64,000 nucleotides of DNA from Nocardioides soli (GCF_014191495.1 NZ_JACHWR010000002.1:1488001-1552000); one strand, 5' to 3'. Positions 18,259 through 26,659 are shown, numbered from the stretch's first letter. Numbers and translations: made by a program. Notes: generated by a model from the letters alone, not told the origin.

Positions 18259-18598
18259 ACCCCATCCTGACCCGTAGCCGCACGCCACGCCAATCATCCC
18301 CAGTCGAAGGTTCGACCGACGGCGCGATGGCCGCCCCGAGTCTGGCAGCGCCTCGACCGTCAGCGACTACTCGGGTGCACCCTAGCGGTGCGTAGACCCG
18401 CGTCATCCTCGCGTCGGGATGCACCTACGAGTTCGACCACCCGCATCTCGGCCAGATCCGGTAACTCAGCTGCGCCGGCAGGCGGCGGAGTGATGCTGCC
18501 GCTGTCGCGGCGGTAAGACGCGGGCTCTCCGCGCCGCAGATCGCACGCAGATCCGGAGAGATGTCGCGCCTTGCATCGAATTCGACGCGGGGTGCCAT
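18259..18598. other. non-coding stretch
   Basis: About 340 bases without a credible gene; it should include the promoter of the HNH gene. It contains GGCGGCGGAGTGATGC near 18481, a 16-base string found again near 20564 upstream of the second HEPN-like gene. Confidence 0.35.
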
Positions 18599-19543
18599 CT
18601 AGCTGAAGTCGAGACCGATCAGCGCGGCGGCTTCACGCAGTCGCGCTAGGTATCGGTGCGTTTCCATGACCAGTACCGTGCAGCCAAGCTCTGTGAACGC
18701 GTGGGATTGGCCGGGGTCTTGGTCGGCGGCCGGATGGACGCCGTAGTTGCGGAGGTCGCGCAAGTAGGAAGCGTGTGCCAGAAGCTCGTTGGTCATCGAC
18801 CGCGCCCGCCCGCCCTTCTCGCGGAACAAGTTCGCCACTAACCGCTGCACCTCGCCCGTGGCGTTCCGCGCCAGTGCCGCAGTTAGCTCAGCACTCTCGC
18901 CCTCAAGCTTCGTGGCCACTTCGTACCAGGCGGCCTCGCTCACGGCTCCCAAGAGATTGACGGCGCTCAAGTACAGGCCGCGGCGATGTGCTGCGAGGGC
19001 CTCGGACAGGCACTCCAGAGCTCGGGGAGTCAATAGCGACCCGAGCCCGGCAGCGAACTCGAGGGCACTCAGCGCCGGCGCCTCGTCGAGCGGTCCAATG
19101 CGAGGCTTCGCTCGGTAGGCACCCTCAAGCTTGGGCGTCGAAACCGGCACCCGCTCGGCGCCTGAATGTCCCGCGCGATGGACCGCGACCTGGATGTAGT
19201 CGTTGCCGGGCGCCTCCGCCGCCACGATGACTCCCTCCGCGATCAGCTCGGCGATCGCGAGCCTGGTCGCGTGGGTCAACCGTTCCCGCTTGAGCTGCAT
19301 CGCCTCGGGGTCGACCGCTGCCTTGGGCTCGAGCTCCGGCCGGATGTCGTAGTGCTCGTTGCGCTCGCCCGGTGTCACGCCAACGCTGGAAAGAACATCA
19401 TCGATCAGTGTCTGCGTCGGCGCGGCCGCATCAGAAATACGGGAGCGGACGGCAGCCTTCGCGACCACTATGTCCGCGTCACTAGGCGTGACCGCTGCGC
19501 GAATCGCTTCCATCACCTGTAGGCCGACGATGTTGGGTGCCAT
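18599..19543 (-). CDS. HEPN-like protein (R-N-x-x-x-H)
   Basis: The 314-residue protein has an unrecognised N-terminal part with a possible winged-helix-like region (A-T-R-L-A-I-A-E-L-I-A-E-G-V-I-V, about 100-115). Its C-terminal helical domain resembles the HEPN/DUF4145 type: Y-L-S-A-V-N-L-L-G-A-V-S-E-A-A-W, a long loop, then D-L-R-N-Y-G-V-H-P-A with R265-N-Y-G-V-H270. Rx4-6H with a polar residue after the arginine is the catalytic signature of HEPN ribonucleases, although not all HEPN proteins cut RNA. I chose the ATG at 19543; the frame is open to 19636. It is followed by the HNH gene and preceded on the same strand by another R-N-x-x-x-H gene. Confidence 0.6.
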   Translation of the reverse strand: MAPNIVGLQVMEAIRAAVTPSDADIVVAKAAVRSRISDAAAPTQTLIDDVLSSVGVTPGERNEHYDIRPELEPKAAVDPEAMQLKRERLTHATRLAIAELIAEGVIVAAEAPGNDYIQVAVHRAGHSGAERVPVSTPKLEGAYRAKPRIGPLDEAPALSALEFAAGLGSLLTPRALECLSEALAAHRRGLYLSAVNLLGAVSEAAWYEVATKLEGESAELTAALARNATGEVQRLVANLFREKGGRARSMTNELLAHASYLRDLRNYGVHPAADQDPGQSHAFTELGCTVLVMETHRYLARLREAAALIGLDFS

Positions 19544-19656
19544 GCGACGACCATGCCTCACCGACACCCCGCGTTGCGGCAGAACTCGAACCTTCGCTTG
19601 GCCGGAGCAATCCGTGCAGCCTTCTAGAGGCAACACGGCCTGGAGCCAGTTCTCAA

Positions 19657-20508
19657 CTACGGATCAATCGTCTGGATTTCGCACCGGTCGAGGAGTCGGG
19701 CCAGATAGCTGTACGCCGCCAGCCGTTCCATCGCCTCTTGTTCGCTGAGCTCGTCGCGGGTGTGCGTAGTGACATTGCGAACGGTCAGATTGAGGCCGGT
19801 CGCGAGGTTGTTGAGCAACTTCGCGAAAGGCTCGAGCCCACCGCGCATGCTCCGGTTCGTTTTGTCGTCGTTGTCGCCGGGCCACCTCAGCTTTGGTTTC
19901 CCGGGCTCGGGGTCGCCGGGAGAGAGCGTCTGCTGCCAGAACGGCGTGTCGTCGACATCGTTCCGTCCGAGACGCTGCTTCCAGTGCACGGTCAGCCCCT
20001 CGGCGGCCTCTCGGACCGCGACCCGGTACTGATGCGAGGTCCAGTGGGCCGCGGCCCCCGACCACACAACCGGGTGCATGAGTGCTGGTGAAAACGCTGG
20101 GAGGTCGGTCGTCTGCGCCGCTTCGGCGTCAGCGAGCAGCGCAGCCAAGCGGCCCTTCACGGTCGCCGCTGTGGTGCGAACGTCCTCAGGGCTCAGGAAC
20201 GCCTTCGGGTTGCGCATCATCGACCAGTTCGAGATCGGATCGATGAGACCGATGCCCTGCACGCCAAACAGCGCGCCCGTGACGTCCACCGCCGTCGCCG
20301 CCACCCCGGCGGCTTCAGCCACCGAAAGCTCAAGGGCACGCACGTGTGCCGGATCCTCGCCCTCCTTGGTCCACACGGTCGGGAACAACCCGCGGGCTGC
20401 CATGTGGTCGGACTCGACCTGTGTCTCCATCCACCTCTCGAAGGCCTTCTCGAAGGCGGCAACTGCTTCAATCAGCCTTCTCACGTAGTCCGGTCCGTAC
20501 TTCGCCAT
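19657..20508 (-). CDS. TIGR02391 (Ymh)-like HEPN protein
   Basis: The 283-residue product begins M-A-K-Y-G-P-D-Y (start at 20508; a longer reading to 20580 lacks similarity). Its C-terminal half follows the TIGR02391/Ymh pattern: M-H-P-V-V-W-S-G-A-A-A-H-W, then Q-Y-R-V-A-V-R-E-A-A-E-G-L, and finally L-T-V-R244-N-V-T-T-H249. This family belongs to the HEPN superfamily and occurs in mobile and defence contexts. The N-terminal half has a helical segment with repeated acidic/alanine residues and is not recognised. It is upstream of, and co-directional with, the other HEPN-like gene, with a 113-base gap. Confidence 0.65.
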   Translation of the reverse strand: MAKYGPDYVRRLIEAVAAFEKAFERWMETQVESDHMAARGLFPTVWTKEGEDPAHVRALELSVAEAAGVAATAVDVTGALFGVQGIGLIDPISNWSMMRNPKAFLSPEDVRTTAATVKGRLAALLADAEAAQTTDLPAFSPALMHPVVWSGAAAHWTSHQYRVAVREAAEGLTVHWKQRLGRNDVDDTPFWQQTLSPGDPEPGKPKLRWPGDNDDKTNRSMRGGLEPFAKLLNNLATGLNLTVRNVTTHTRDELSEQEAMERLAAYSYLARLLDRCEIQTIDP

Positions 20509-20888
20509 GCACGCAGTGTGCCCGTCTGCACCGACAGTTCCGGTCGTTGGCGCAAGCCGACCGGCGGCGGAGTGATGCACCGGCTCGGCTAGCGTCAGAC
20601 CGGCACGACCGGACTCTCAGGTGCCGAGGATGAGCTCGCTTGGCCAAGGCAATTGGAGGCATCTGCTAGGGCGCCATCCCTGTGCAACTGGGCGTGACCA
20701 GTGGCATCGGGGCATGCTTTCCGTTGCGGGCTGAGGGGCCCAACGGCGGCACCTGGCGGCGGCGGCACTCGAGCCGCGCGGAAACCCATTCGGTCGGTGT
20801 CGGTGGTGCGAGATTCAATGGTGAGGCGACCAACTTCGATCCGGCTGCTTGATCGGTCGGCGCTGGCGTTGGCTCAGGGAGGAACGAC
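20509..20888. other. divergent intergenic region between HEPN-like genes
   Basis: About 380 bases with no credible gene, between two divergent genes. It should carry both promoters. It contains the second copy of GGCGGCGGAGTGATGC (near 20564). No RNA gene is evident. Confidence 0.35.
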
Positions 20889-22877
20889 ATGACCGACGGC
20901 ACCGACGTCGACGAAGTCAGTATGCGTCTGCGCTTCTACGGCGCCGGCGACTACGCCACCTACTGGCAGATCCAGGAGGCGGCAGACATCATCCATCGGT
21001 TCAACCCGTCCGCCCCACCCGAAGACGTCAACGGCATCCTTGAACTCCACAATGCACGCCTTTTTGTGGAGGCAGGCTTCACGCCGAAGGACCTGCCCGA
21101 GGCTGAGCAGGCCACGCTCACCGGAGCGGTCGGCCCCATCAGACGAGTCGTCGCCCAGTGGTTCCACGCGCTCGAGGACGAGGATCTCGATGACATGCTC
21201 AGCGACGTCGACTGGCAGTACCACGAGCACCTCCTCGAGCTCCTTGCTGGACTCGGTGTTTTCGGGCGCTGCAGTGCGACACCCATGCTGGCAGCCCTCG
21301 ACCGGGCCCGCATCCACCCCGGTGACCTGCTCACCAGCAAGCGCCTCGTCGAGAACTACGACACCCAGGTCCGCGACCTCGTCCTCGCCGACCCCGACCG
21401 AGCCGAGCTCGTCATCCGCCACCACCTCGAGGACCAAGTCAGGAAGGAGACCTTCCTCCCTGCCAGCCTCACCCCAGCCGACCAGCGCGCACTGATTCAG
21501 ACGTACATCGACAGCGACAACCCGAACGGCAACTACCTAAGGCTCGTCGCGAACGCCCCGATCGACGCCAAGACAGGTGTCGACAAGCGCCTGATCGTCA
21601 ACGCCAAGCGCCGCTACGACGCCCAGGTGAAGGAGTTCTTCGCGACCAACACCGGCATCAGGACCGGATGCTCGGTCTCCGTGTCTGACACGCAGATCGA
21701 GCCGATGACGGTCTCCCTGGACGACACCGTCATCGAGTACACCTTCAGCGAGGCCTGGCTTGAGGACACCCTGGACAACGCCTCGGTCCTCAACAACTTC
21801 CAGTTCCTGTTCGAGTTCGCACCCGAGGACGGCCTGCTGACGATGCCAGCCGTCGACAGCGAGCGCCGCGGTCTCGAGTCCGTCTTCGGACTCGACGGCA
21901 CCCACGACTACCTGACCGGACACGTTTTCACAGCCAAGGACCTCGCGACCCTCTCGCAGACGGTCATGTACCAACGCTTTCTCGAAGCGAGGGACATCGA
22001 CCTCGAGGAAGTGCTCCGCTGGTACTTCGAGGAGCACCTGCCTTCGGAGCTCGGCATCACCGGGTTCGCCTTCACCCCCAGCAGCTCCACCGCGAACTAC
22101 CTGGAGCGGTGCCGCAACCTCTTTGCGGAGATGGAGTCGATCGCCACCCAGTACAACCTCTTCATCGAGGACGGCGAGATCGACCACGACGTGGCCACCG
22201 CGGGGGCAGACCTGGTCCGGTACCGCGCCATCCCCAGCGCGCTCGAGGGCAAGTACGCCTACGCGACCGACCACCCCGAGATCCAGTCGATCCTCCACAT
22301 CCTGTTCTCCGACCAGTCGCACCTCACCTACGTCGACGAGAACCTGAGCGGCGACAATGCCGTCGACCTCCTGGTCCGAAACGAGGTCCCCTACGAGGCA
22401 CTGCACGCCTTCCAGCAGCCCATGATCGACAAGCTCATCGAGATCGGGCTCGCAGAGAACACAGGGCAGCGCATCGTGTTGACGAACTTCCCGCTCTTCT
22501 CGGTCTTGAGATCACTCAGTCACCATGAGGCAGTGGCCTACCACCACCTCGATCAGGCGGCCCGCGCCCACGTGGACACGATGATCGACGCAGGATGGCT
22601 GGTACGACGCTCCTCCCTGCTGACCGAGGCCGAGGCCGCGTACTTCAACTACAACCTGAACTCGGTCGACTTCAGCAACGGCCCCAAGCTCCGCAACAAG
22701 TACCAGCACGGAGTCCAGCCCAAGGGCGAGGGCGAGGCCCAGCACCAGGACACCTACTACAGGGCCCTACGGCTGATGATTGCGCTGACGATCAAGATCA
22801 ACGACGAACTCGTCCTCGCGTCGGCTGGGAACGGCATCCCGACCGCCGACGAGACCTCGGTAGACCGAGACAGCTGA
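20889..22877 (+). CDS. large protein of unknown function with a C-terminal HEPN-type R-N-x-x-x-H motif
   Basis: The 662-residue protein has no signal peptide or membrane segment and no nucleotide-binding motif. It is mostly helical and acidic. Near the end is N-G-P-K-L-R602-N-K-Y-Q-H607-G-V, which resembles the L-R-N-x-x-x-H-G motif of DUF4209-type HEPN domains. A following hydrophobic helix (Y-Y-R-A-L-R-L-M-I-A-L-T-I-K-I) fits the same fold. The ATG at 20889 is supported by a GGGAGGA ribosome site seven bases before it. I do not recognise residues 1-580. The gene is divergent from the two other HEPN-like genes. A defence or toxin role is an inference from motif and context. Confidence 0.6.
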   Translation: MTDGTDVDEVSMRLRFYGAGDYATYWQIQEAADIIHRFNPSAPPEDVNGILELHNARLFVEAGFTPKDLPEAEQATLTGAVGPIRRVVAQWFHALEDEDLDDMLSDVDWQYHEHLLELLAGLGVFGRCSATPMLAALDRARIHPGDLLTSKRLVENYDTQVRDLVLADPDRAELVIRHHLEDQVRKETFLPASLTPADQRALIQTYIDSDNPNGNYLRLVANAPIDAKTGVDKRLIVNAKRRYDAQVKEFFATNTGIRTGCSVSVSDTQIEPMTVSLDDTVIEYTFSEAWLEDTLDNASVLNNFQFLFEFAPEDGLLTMPAVDSERRGLESVFGLDGTHDYLTGHVFTAKDLATLSQTVMYQRFLEARDIDLEEVLRWYFEEHLPSELGITGFAFTPSSSTANYLERCRNLFAEMESIATQYNLFIEDGEIDHDVATAGADLVRYRAIPSALEGKYAYATDHPEIQSILHILFSDQSHLTYVDENLSGDNAVDLLVRNEVPYEALHAFQQPMIDKLIEIGLAENTGQRIVLTNFPLFSVLRSLSHHEAVAYHHLDQAARAHVDTMIDAGWLVRRSSLLTEAEAAYFNYNLNSVDFSNGPKLRNKYQHGVQPKGEGEAQHQDTYYRALRLMIALTIKINDELVLASAGNGIPTADETSVDRDS

Positions 22878-23370
22878 CCCAGCGTCCAGGTCAATCGGAC
22901 TTGCGGGTGTCCATTGGCGCCTCGCTATATGTACTTCTCCGGAAGCGGCTCCGCATTCACGGCAGGGTTCACGGTGGAGGCGTCAAGTTCGACCGGGCGC
23001 ATGACTAGTGCAGGACATTGTGGGCGCTGTGCACTCGCGTCAAAGCGGGCGCTATGCACCTGCGTCTAAGTGGGCGGGATGCGCTCCCTGGGTGGCCGGC
23101 CGGATCTGGGTCAGTTCGCGTGGGATCCCAACTCGGAGCTGGATGAGCGTGGGGTGGCTGTAGACGTCTCGGACGAACTGAGGGTCGACAAGTATTCGAC
23201 ACTTATTGATCGCGAAACGGCCCGAGATGCCGCCAACTGGTCCGAGGTCAGCGGGTAGCGTCGGACACGACGAGATCGCGATGCCGTGCATGGCTGCAGG
23301 TCAGACGGTCTTTGGGTCGAAGCAGAGCGAGACAGGCCGAGATCTTCGAAGCCGCAGGGCGGCTCCAGAG
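22878..23370. other. island end region without a clear gene
   Basis: About 490 bases with several short open frames but no recognisable protein. It contains a 25-base imperfect tandem repeat (23020-23085) and leads into the tmRNA-like attachment site. The minus-strand frame through the site gives the string G-G-A-E-G-T-R-T-P-D-P, a well-known false protein produced by T-arm sequences, so I do not call it a gene. Confidence 0.45.
23020..23085. repeat. 25-base imperfect tandem repeat, 2.6 copies
   Basis: Units start at 23020, 23045 and 23070, each beginning G-(T/C)-GGGCG and containing GTGCAC, ATGCAC or ATGCGC. The units agree at most positions. They resemble the serial protein-binding sites at IS21-type ends or an excisionase/integrase arm site, but no gene for either is next to them. 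Confidence 0.5.
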
Positions 23371-23401
23371 GGTCAGGGGTTCGAGTCCCCTCAGCTCCAC
23401 C
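23371..23401 (+). other. probable attachment site: 3' end of tmRNA (ssrA)
   Basis: The segment folds as a T-arm, with stem AGGGG/CCCCT around loop TTCGAGT, followed by an acceptor strand and discriminator CAGCTCC-A-CC. That 3' end is the one found on actinobacterial tmRNA, whose 5' end would be GGRGCTG. No matching 5' acceptor strand, anticodon arm or tag-coding sequence occurs in the 400 bases upstream, so only the 3' end is here. Truncated ssrA ends are classic attR scars of integrases that target ssrA. A tRNA gene end with the same acceptor stem is a less likely alternative. Confidence 0.7.
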
Positions 23402-23422
23402 GAAGGTTCTGAACGGAACCAT

Positions 23423-23456
23423 CACTCAGGCGGGCCCACATCGGCCCGCCTGAGTG
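23423..23456 (+). terminator. intrinsic terminator after the tmRNA 3' end
   Basis: Perfect 14-base arms CACTCAGGCGGGCC and GGCCCGCCTGAGTG enclose a six-base loop (CACATC), followed by CATTTCTG. It lies 21 bases after the ssrA-like end and is probably the original ssrA terminator. This places the native chromosome on its right side. Confidence 0.85.
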
Positions 23457-23757
23457 CATTTCTGAGGTCGGTGCGGCGGGAGTTGCCCCGTCGACACGAG
23501 CGCGTCGGGAAGGCGTTCGAGTCCTGTGCCTCAGACGGTGCCATGGGTCGTCGTCAGGCACCCGACCCTGCGACGGACCGACATGTCGTCGTCTCCCGAC
23601 GGACGCGACTCGCGCACCTGACGAGGCTGCTCTCGACCCGGGGTGGCGCGACACTCAGGTCAGGTACGACGAAAAACCTGGCGCCAGACCTGGCGACGGG
23701 TCGAGCTCCTTCGTTGCCGCAAGCGCGCTGCCGCACCGAGGGAGGCGACATGTCCGC
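23457..23757. other. non-coding stretch before the tetR gene
   Basis: About 300 bases between the ssrA terminator and the 3' end of the minus-strand tetR gene. The short frames here have atypical composition. I see no gene. Confidence 0.4.
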
Positions 23758-24363
23758 CTACTCGCGGCCGGGCCTGCCGTGCGAGGACGCCGGATCTGCT
23801 TCTTGCCGCGCCGAGCTGGGCCTGACGTGGAGGTCCACGACGCGGTGGGCCCGGACGCGTGCCGCGGGCCGATCGAGCAGCAGCGCGTCGACCAGCAGTG
23901 GCGAGACGATCGCGGCGACGGCGTCCTTGACCTCGGTGGGCGGGAGGTCGGCGCCGTTGAGGGCGCGGTAGAACGGCGCGATCAGGCCATCGACGTAGCG
24001 TTGCCGTAGCTCCACGGCGGCCGGGTCCGTAGCTGCCATCGCCACCAGGGCCTGCAGGAACGTGGCGACAGGCTTCTCGTGCAGGCGGTCGCACAGCGCG
24101 TCGACCTCGGCGTGGACGTCGCGCACCGGGTCGCCGGTGAGCGGCCGCTCGGGGTCCGGGGCGACGTCGATCAGGGCGGCCAGTACGTCGGTCGGTGTCG
24201 GCCAGTGCCGATAGATCGTCGCGCGGGACACCGACGTGAGCTGGTGGAGCCGCTGTGGTGTGAGCGCGGCGCCCCCCTCCTCGAGCAGGAGCGTGAGGGC
24301 AGCGCGGAGCACCACCTCGGCCGTGGCCTCGGCGGGGCCGCTGGGTCGTCCGACGCGCACCAT
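23758..24363 (-). CDS. TetR/AcrR-family regulator of the divergent cupin gene
   Basis: The 201-residue protein begins with a TetR helix-turn-helix: V-L-R-A-A-L-T-L-L-L-E-E-G-G-A-A-L-T, then L-T-S-V-S-R-A-T-I-Y-R-H-W-P-T (about 45-59). The C-terminal ligand domain is unrecognised, as is usual. Its start codon is 102 bases from that of the divergent cupin gene. Between them lie two copies of a 17-base inverted repeat (24372-24388 and 24424-24440), one almost touching its own start codon. The expected arrangement is auto-repression plus repression of the cupin gene. Confidence 0.9.
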   Translation of the reverse strand: MVRVGRPSGPAEATAEVVLRAALTLLLEEGGAALTPQRLHQLTSVSRATIYRHWPTPTDVLAALIDVAPDPERPLTGDPVRDVHAEVDALCDRLHEKPVATFLQALVAMAATDPAAVELRQRYVDGLIAPFYRALNGADLPPTEVKDAVAAIVSPLLVDALLLDRPAARVRAHRVVDLHVRPSSARQEADPASSHGRPGRE

Positions 24364-24371
24364 GAATTTAA

Positions 24372-24388
24372 CGATACATCTTGCATCG
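24372..24388. promoter_or_regulatory. TetR operator 1 (CGATACA-N3-TGCATCG)
   Basis: Seven-base arms CGATACA and TGCATCG, one mismatch, around TCT. It lies nine bases from the tetR start codon, where binding would block tetR translation initiation or transcription. The same arms occur at 24424. Confidence 0.85.
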
Positions 24389-24423
24389 TAAAAGGCGTGA
24401 CCCTAGGGTTGCCCTCACATTTG

Positions 24424-24440
24424 CGATACAGAATGTATCG
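24424..24440. promoter_or_regulatory. TetR operator 2 (CGATACA-N3-TGTATCG)
   Basis: A perfect 7-base inverted repeat around GAA, 25 bases before the cupin gene's GTG start and overlapping its likely promoter. It shares the CGATACA arm with operator 1. Confidence 0.88.
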
Positions 24441-24464
24441 GAAATCTAATCCCTAGGAGGCGCT

Positions 24465-25316
24465 GTGCGCGCGCATGTCGAGATGATTCATGAGGCTGAC
24501 TACGTCTGGCACCCGGCCGAGCTGCCGGGCGGCCAGGGCGACGTCCTGGAGCAGCGGTTCTCCGTCGACGAGGAGGACGGCTCGTGCTCGCTCATGCTGT
24601 CCTTCGCGACGGACTGGTCGCGCGGCGCGGGCGTGCCGCACGCGGACACCGAGTTCTTCGTCGTCGAGGGCTCGATGGAGTACGACGGGCAGAGGCTGGG
24701 CGAGTGGGAGTACCTCCATATCCCGAAGGGTGTGCCGATGGCCGAGCTGAAGATCGCCGCGGGCTCGCGCATCCTGCACTGGCGGGAGTACGGCCCGAGC
24801 ACGTTCGACCTCGGTGCTGATCGCGCTGCGGACGCCCGGGGCGAGGTGACGATCACCAACCCGCACCTGCTGGAGTGGACCTCCACTCTCGAGCGCACCC
24901 CAGGGCCGATGGCGCCGCTCTACATCAAGATGCTGCACCACGACAAGGAGACCGACTTCTACACCCGCCTCATCAAGGCGCCGAAGGGCTGGGCCGAGCC
25001 GCGACTGCCTCACCACCCCGTGTTCGAGGAGTTCTTCACCCTCTCGGGCCGCACTGCGTCCGTCCACGGTGACTCCACGGCCGGCACGTACGCCTTCCGG
25101 CCGGCCTGGATCAAGCACGGCCACTACGAGACTCTCGAAGAGACCGTCTGGATCCTGCGCTGCGACGGCGTCCTGGTGAACCTCTACTCGACCGACACCT
25201 GGATCGACTGGGGCGGCACGGCCGAGAACTACGACCCGGAGACGCAGTCCCCGATCCCCTCGACCATGCCGGTGCGCTCCCGCACCACCGGGCCCTGGGA
25301 TCCCAAGCTCGCCTGA
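24465..25316 (+). CDS. DUF4437-type cupin protein
   Basis: The 283-residue product is a bicupin-like protein. The first half contains H-A-D-T-E-F-F-V-V-E-G and Y-L-H-I-P-K-G-V-P; the second half contains H-H-P-V-F-E-E-F-F-T-L-S-G and a final K-H-G-H-Y-E. Both sets give the H/E pattern of cupin metal sites. The DUF4437-like layout suggests a non-haem metal enzyme or ligand-binding protein, but I cannot name the reaction. The GTG start has TAGGAGG four bases before it. Control by the divergent TetR through the two CGATACA operators is likely. Confidence 0.75.
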   Translation: MRAHVEMIHEADYVWHPAELPGGQGDVLEQRFSVDEEDGSCSLMLSFATDWSRGAGVPHADTEFFVVEGSMEYDGQRLGEWEYLHIPKGVPMAELKIAAGSRILHWREYGPSTFDLGADRAADARGEVTITNPHLLEWTSTLERTPGPMAPLYIKMLHHDKETDFYTRLIKAPKGWAEPRLPHHPVFEEFFTLSGRTASVHGDSTAGTYAFRPAWIKHGHYETLEETVWILRCDGVLVNLYSTDTWIDWGGTAENYDPETQSPIPSTMPVRSRTTGPWDPKLA

Positions 25317-25485
25317 GCAAGATCCGCGAGAAGGCGCAGTCGCGGGAGCGGCGGCGGGTATCGAGGGCCACGTGGGCCGGTGGGACGACTGTCCCGCCGG
25401 CCCACGAGTCTGTGCGGCACGTGTTCGCGACCAGTGCCGCGTGCTGCGGCGACGGCGGGCGGTGCAGCGTGGCGGCGATCTCGAA

Positions 25486-25508
25486 CTATTGCGAACAGTT
25501 CGCAATAG
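25486..25508. promoter_or_regulatory. 23-base perfect palindrome upstream of sodA
   Basis: Arms CTATTGCGAAC and GTTCGCAATAG are exact reverse complements around a single A. It ends 15 bases before the sodA start, overlapping the likely promoter. The TTGCGAA-N3-TTCGCAA core resembles Fur-family boxes, so a metal- or peroxide-sensing regulator is a reasonable guess. Confidence 0.75.
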
Positions 25509-25523
25509 CGAGAGGGTGGCGAC

Positions 25524-26144
25524 ATGGCTGACTACTCTCTCCCCGACCTGCCGTACGACTACGCCGCTCTCGAGCCGTACATCTCCGGCGAGATCATGGA
25601 GCTCCACCACGACAAGCACCACAACACCTACGTCAACGGCATCAACACCGCGGTCGCCCAGCTTGCCGAGGCGCGGGACCAGGAGTCGTTCGGCAGCCTG
25701 TCGACGCTGGAGAAGAACCTGGCCTTCCATCTCGGCGGACACGTCAACCACTCGGTGTTCTGGCCGAACATGTCGCCCGACGGCGGTGACAAGCCGACCG
25801 GTGAGCTGGCCCAGGTGATCGAGGAATACTTCGGCGGCTTCGACAGGTTCCGCGCCCACTTCGAGGCCAATGCGCTCGGCGTGCAGGGTTCGGGCTGGTC
25901 GGTGCTGACCTGGGACATGGTCGGCCAGCGGCCGTATGTCATCCAGCACTTCGATCACCAGGGGAACGTGCCGATCTGCATGGTCCCGCTGCTGATGCTC
26001 GACATGTGGGAGCACGCGTACTACCTGCAGTACCGCAACGACAAGGCGACCTTCGTGAAGCAGTGGTGGAACATCGTCAACTGGGCGGACGTGCAGGAGC
26101 GGTTCGAGAAGGCGCGCACGCGGACGCCGGGACTGATCCTGTGA
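25524..26144 (+). CDS. sodA: superoxide dismutase [Mn/Fe]
   Basis: The 206-residue protein is a standard iron/manganese superoxide dismutase that converts superoxide to oxygen and hydrogen peroxide in the cytoplasm. It shows the N-terminal [13 protein letters not shown], the first ligand histidine in [13 protein letters not shown], the second in H-L-G-G-H-V-N-H-S, and the closing ligands in the signature [11 protein letters not shown]. Metal choice cannot be settled by eye. The ATG has GAGAGGGTGG upstream. The stop overlaps the start of the next small gene (GTGA). Confidence 0.96.
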   Translation: MADYSLPDLPYDYAALEPYISGEIMELHHDKHHNTYVNGINTAVAQLAEARDQESFGSLSTLEKNLAFHLGGHVNHSVFWPNMSPDGGDKPTGELAQVIEEYFGGFDRFRAHFEANALGVQGSGWSVLTWDMVGQRPYVIQHFDHQGNVPICMVPLLMLDMWEHAYYLQYRNDKATFVKQWWNIVNWADVQERFEKARTRTPGLIL

Positions 26145-26410
26145 CCGCGGAGCGCGGCGACCGCCACGACCAGCTCGCCCCCGTCGTCTCGGCCGCCCAG
26201 CGCGTCGCGGGCATCGTCGCTGCGCGGGGTCGGGGAGACGCGGACGGCGCCCGGGAGCTGATGCGCACCTTCGAGAGCGAGGGCGAGCTCGCGGGCGGAG
26301 CGCTGCTGGTCGCCGAGCTCAGCCTCGGACTCCTGCATCGGCAGACCGGTGAGCCTCTCGAGGACTGCGTGCGCGCCCTCTGCGTCGAGATGGAGAGCGC
26401 GCTCGGGTGA
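26141..26410 (+). CDS. small hypothetical protein translationally coupled to sodA
   Basis: An 89-residue helical protein starting at a GTG that overlaps the sodA stop codon. It is rich in A, E, R and L ([13 protein letters not shown]...[11 protein letters not shown]) with an L-S-L-G-L-L-H helix. No metal-binding cysteine or family motif is visible. The tight coupling implies co-expression with superoxide dismutase. Confidence 0.65.
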   Translation: MTAERGDRHDQLAPVVSAAQRVAGIVAARGRGDADGARELMRTFESEGELAGGALLVAELSLGLLHRQTGEPLEDCVRALCVEMESALG

Positions 26411-26659
26411 GAGGTGACCGATGTCCGACTCTCGGCCGACGTCGCGTGCCCGGCTCCTATGACCGGGATGACCGATGAGCCCCGGTCTTCCGCGCACGAC
26501 CATCGGCGCCCTTGTCGTCGCGCAACGCCCCACGGAGCCATCGGGGGTCCTCCTCGGTGAACCGGTCCGCCCGGGCTGAGTCGTCGAGCGACCTGCACCG
26601 AGGCGACTCGGCAGGCTGCCCCGGATCTTCGGCGGCTCTGCAGGTGGGAGATTCGCCGC

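Noticed and set aside
18481..20580. 16-base string GGCGGCGGAGTGATGC found twice near HEPN-like genes
   Set aside because: Too short and too GC-biased to separate from chance; positions relative to gene starts differ.
23111..23425. Minus-strand reading frame with G-G-A-E-G-T-R-T-P-D-P near its start
   Set aside because: This is a well-known false protein caused by translating a T-arm; the sequence is the tmRNA-like attachment site.
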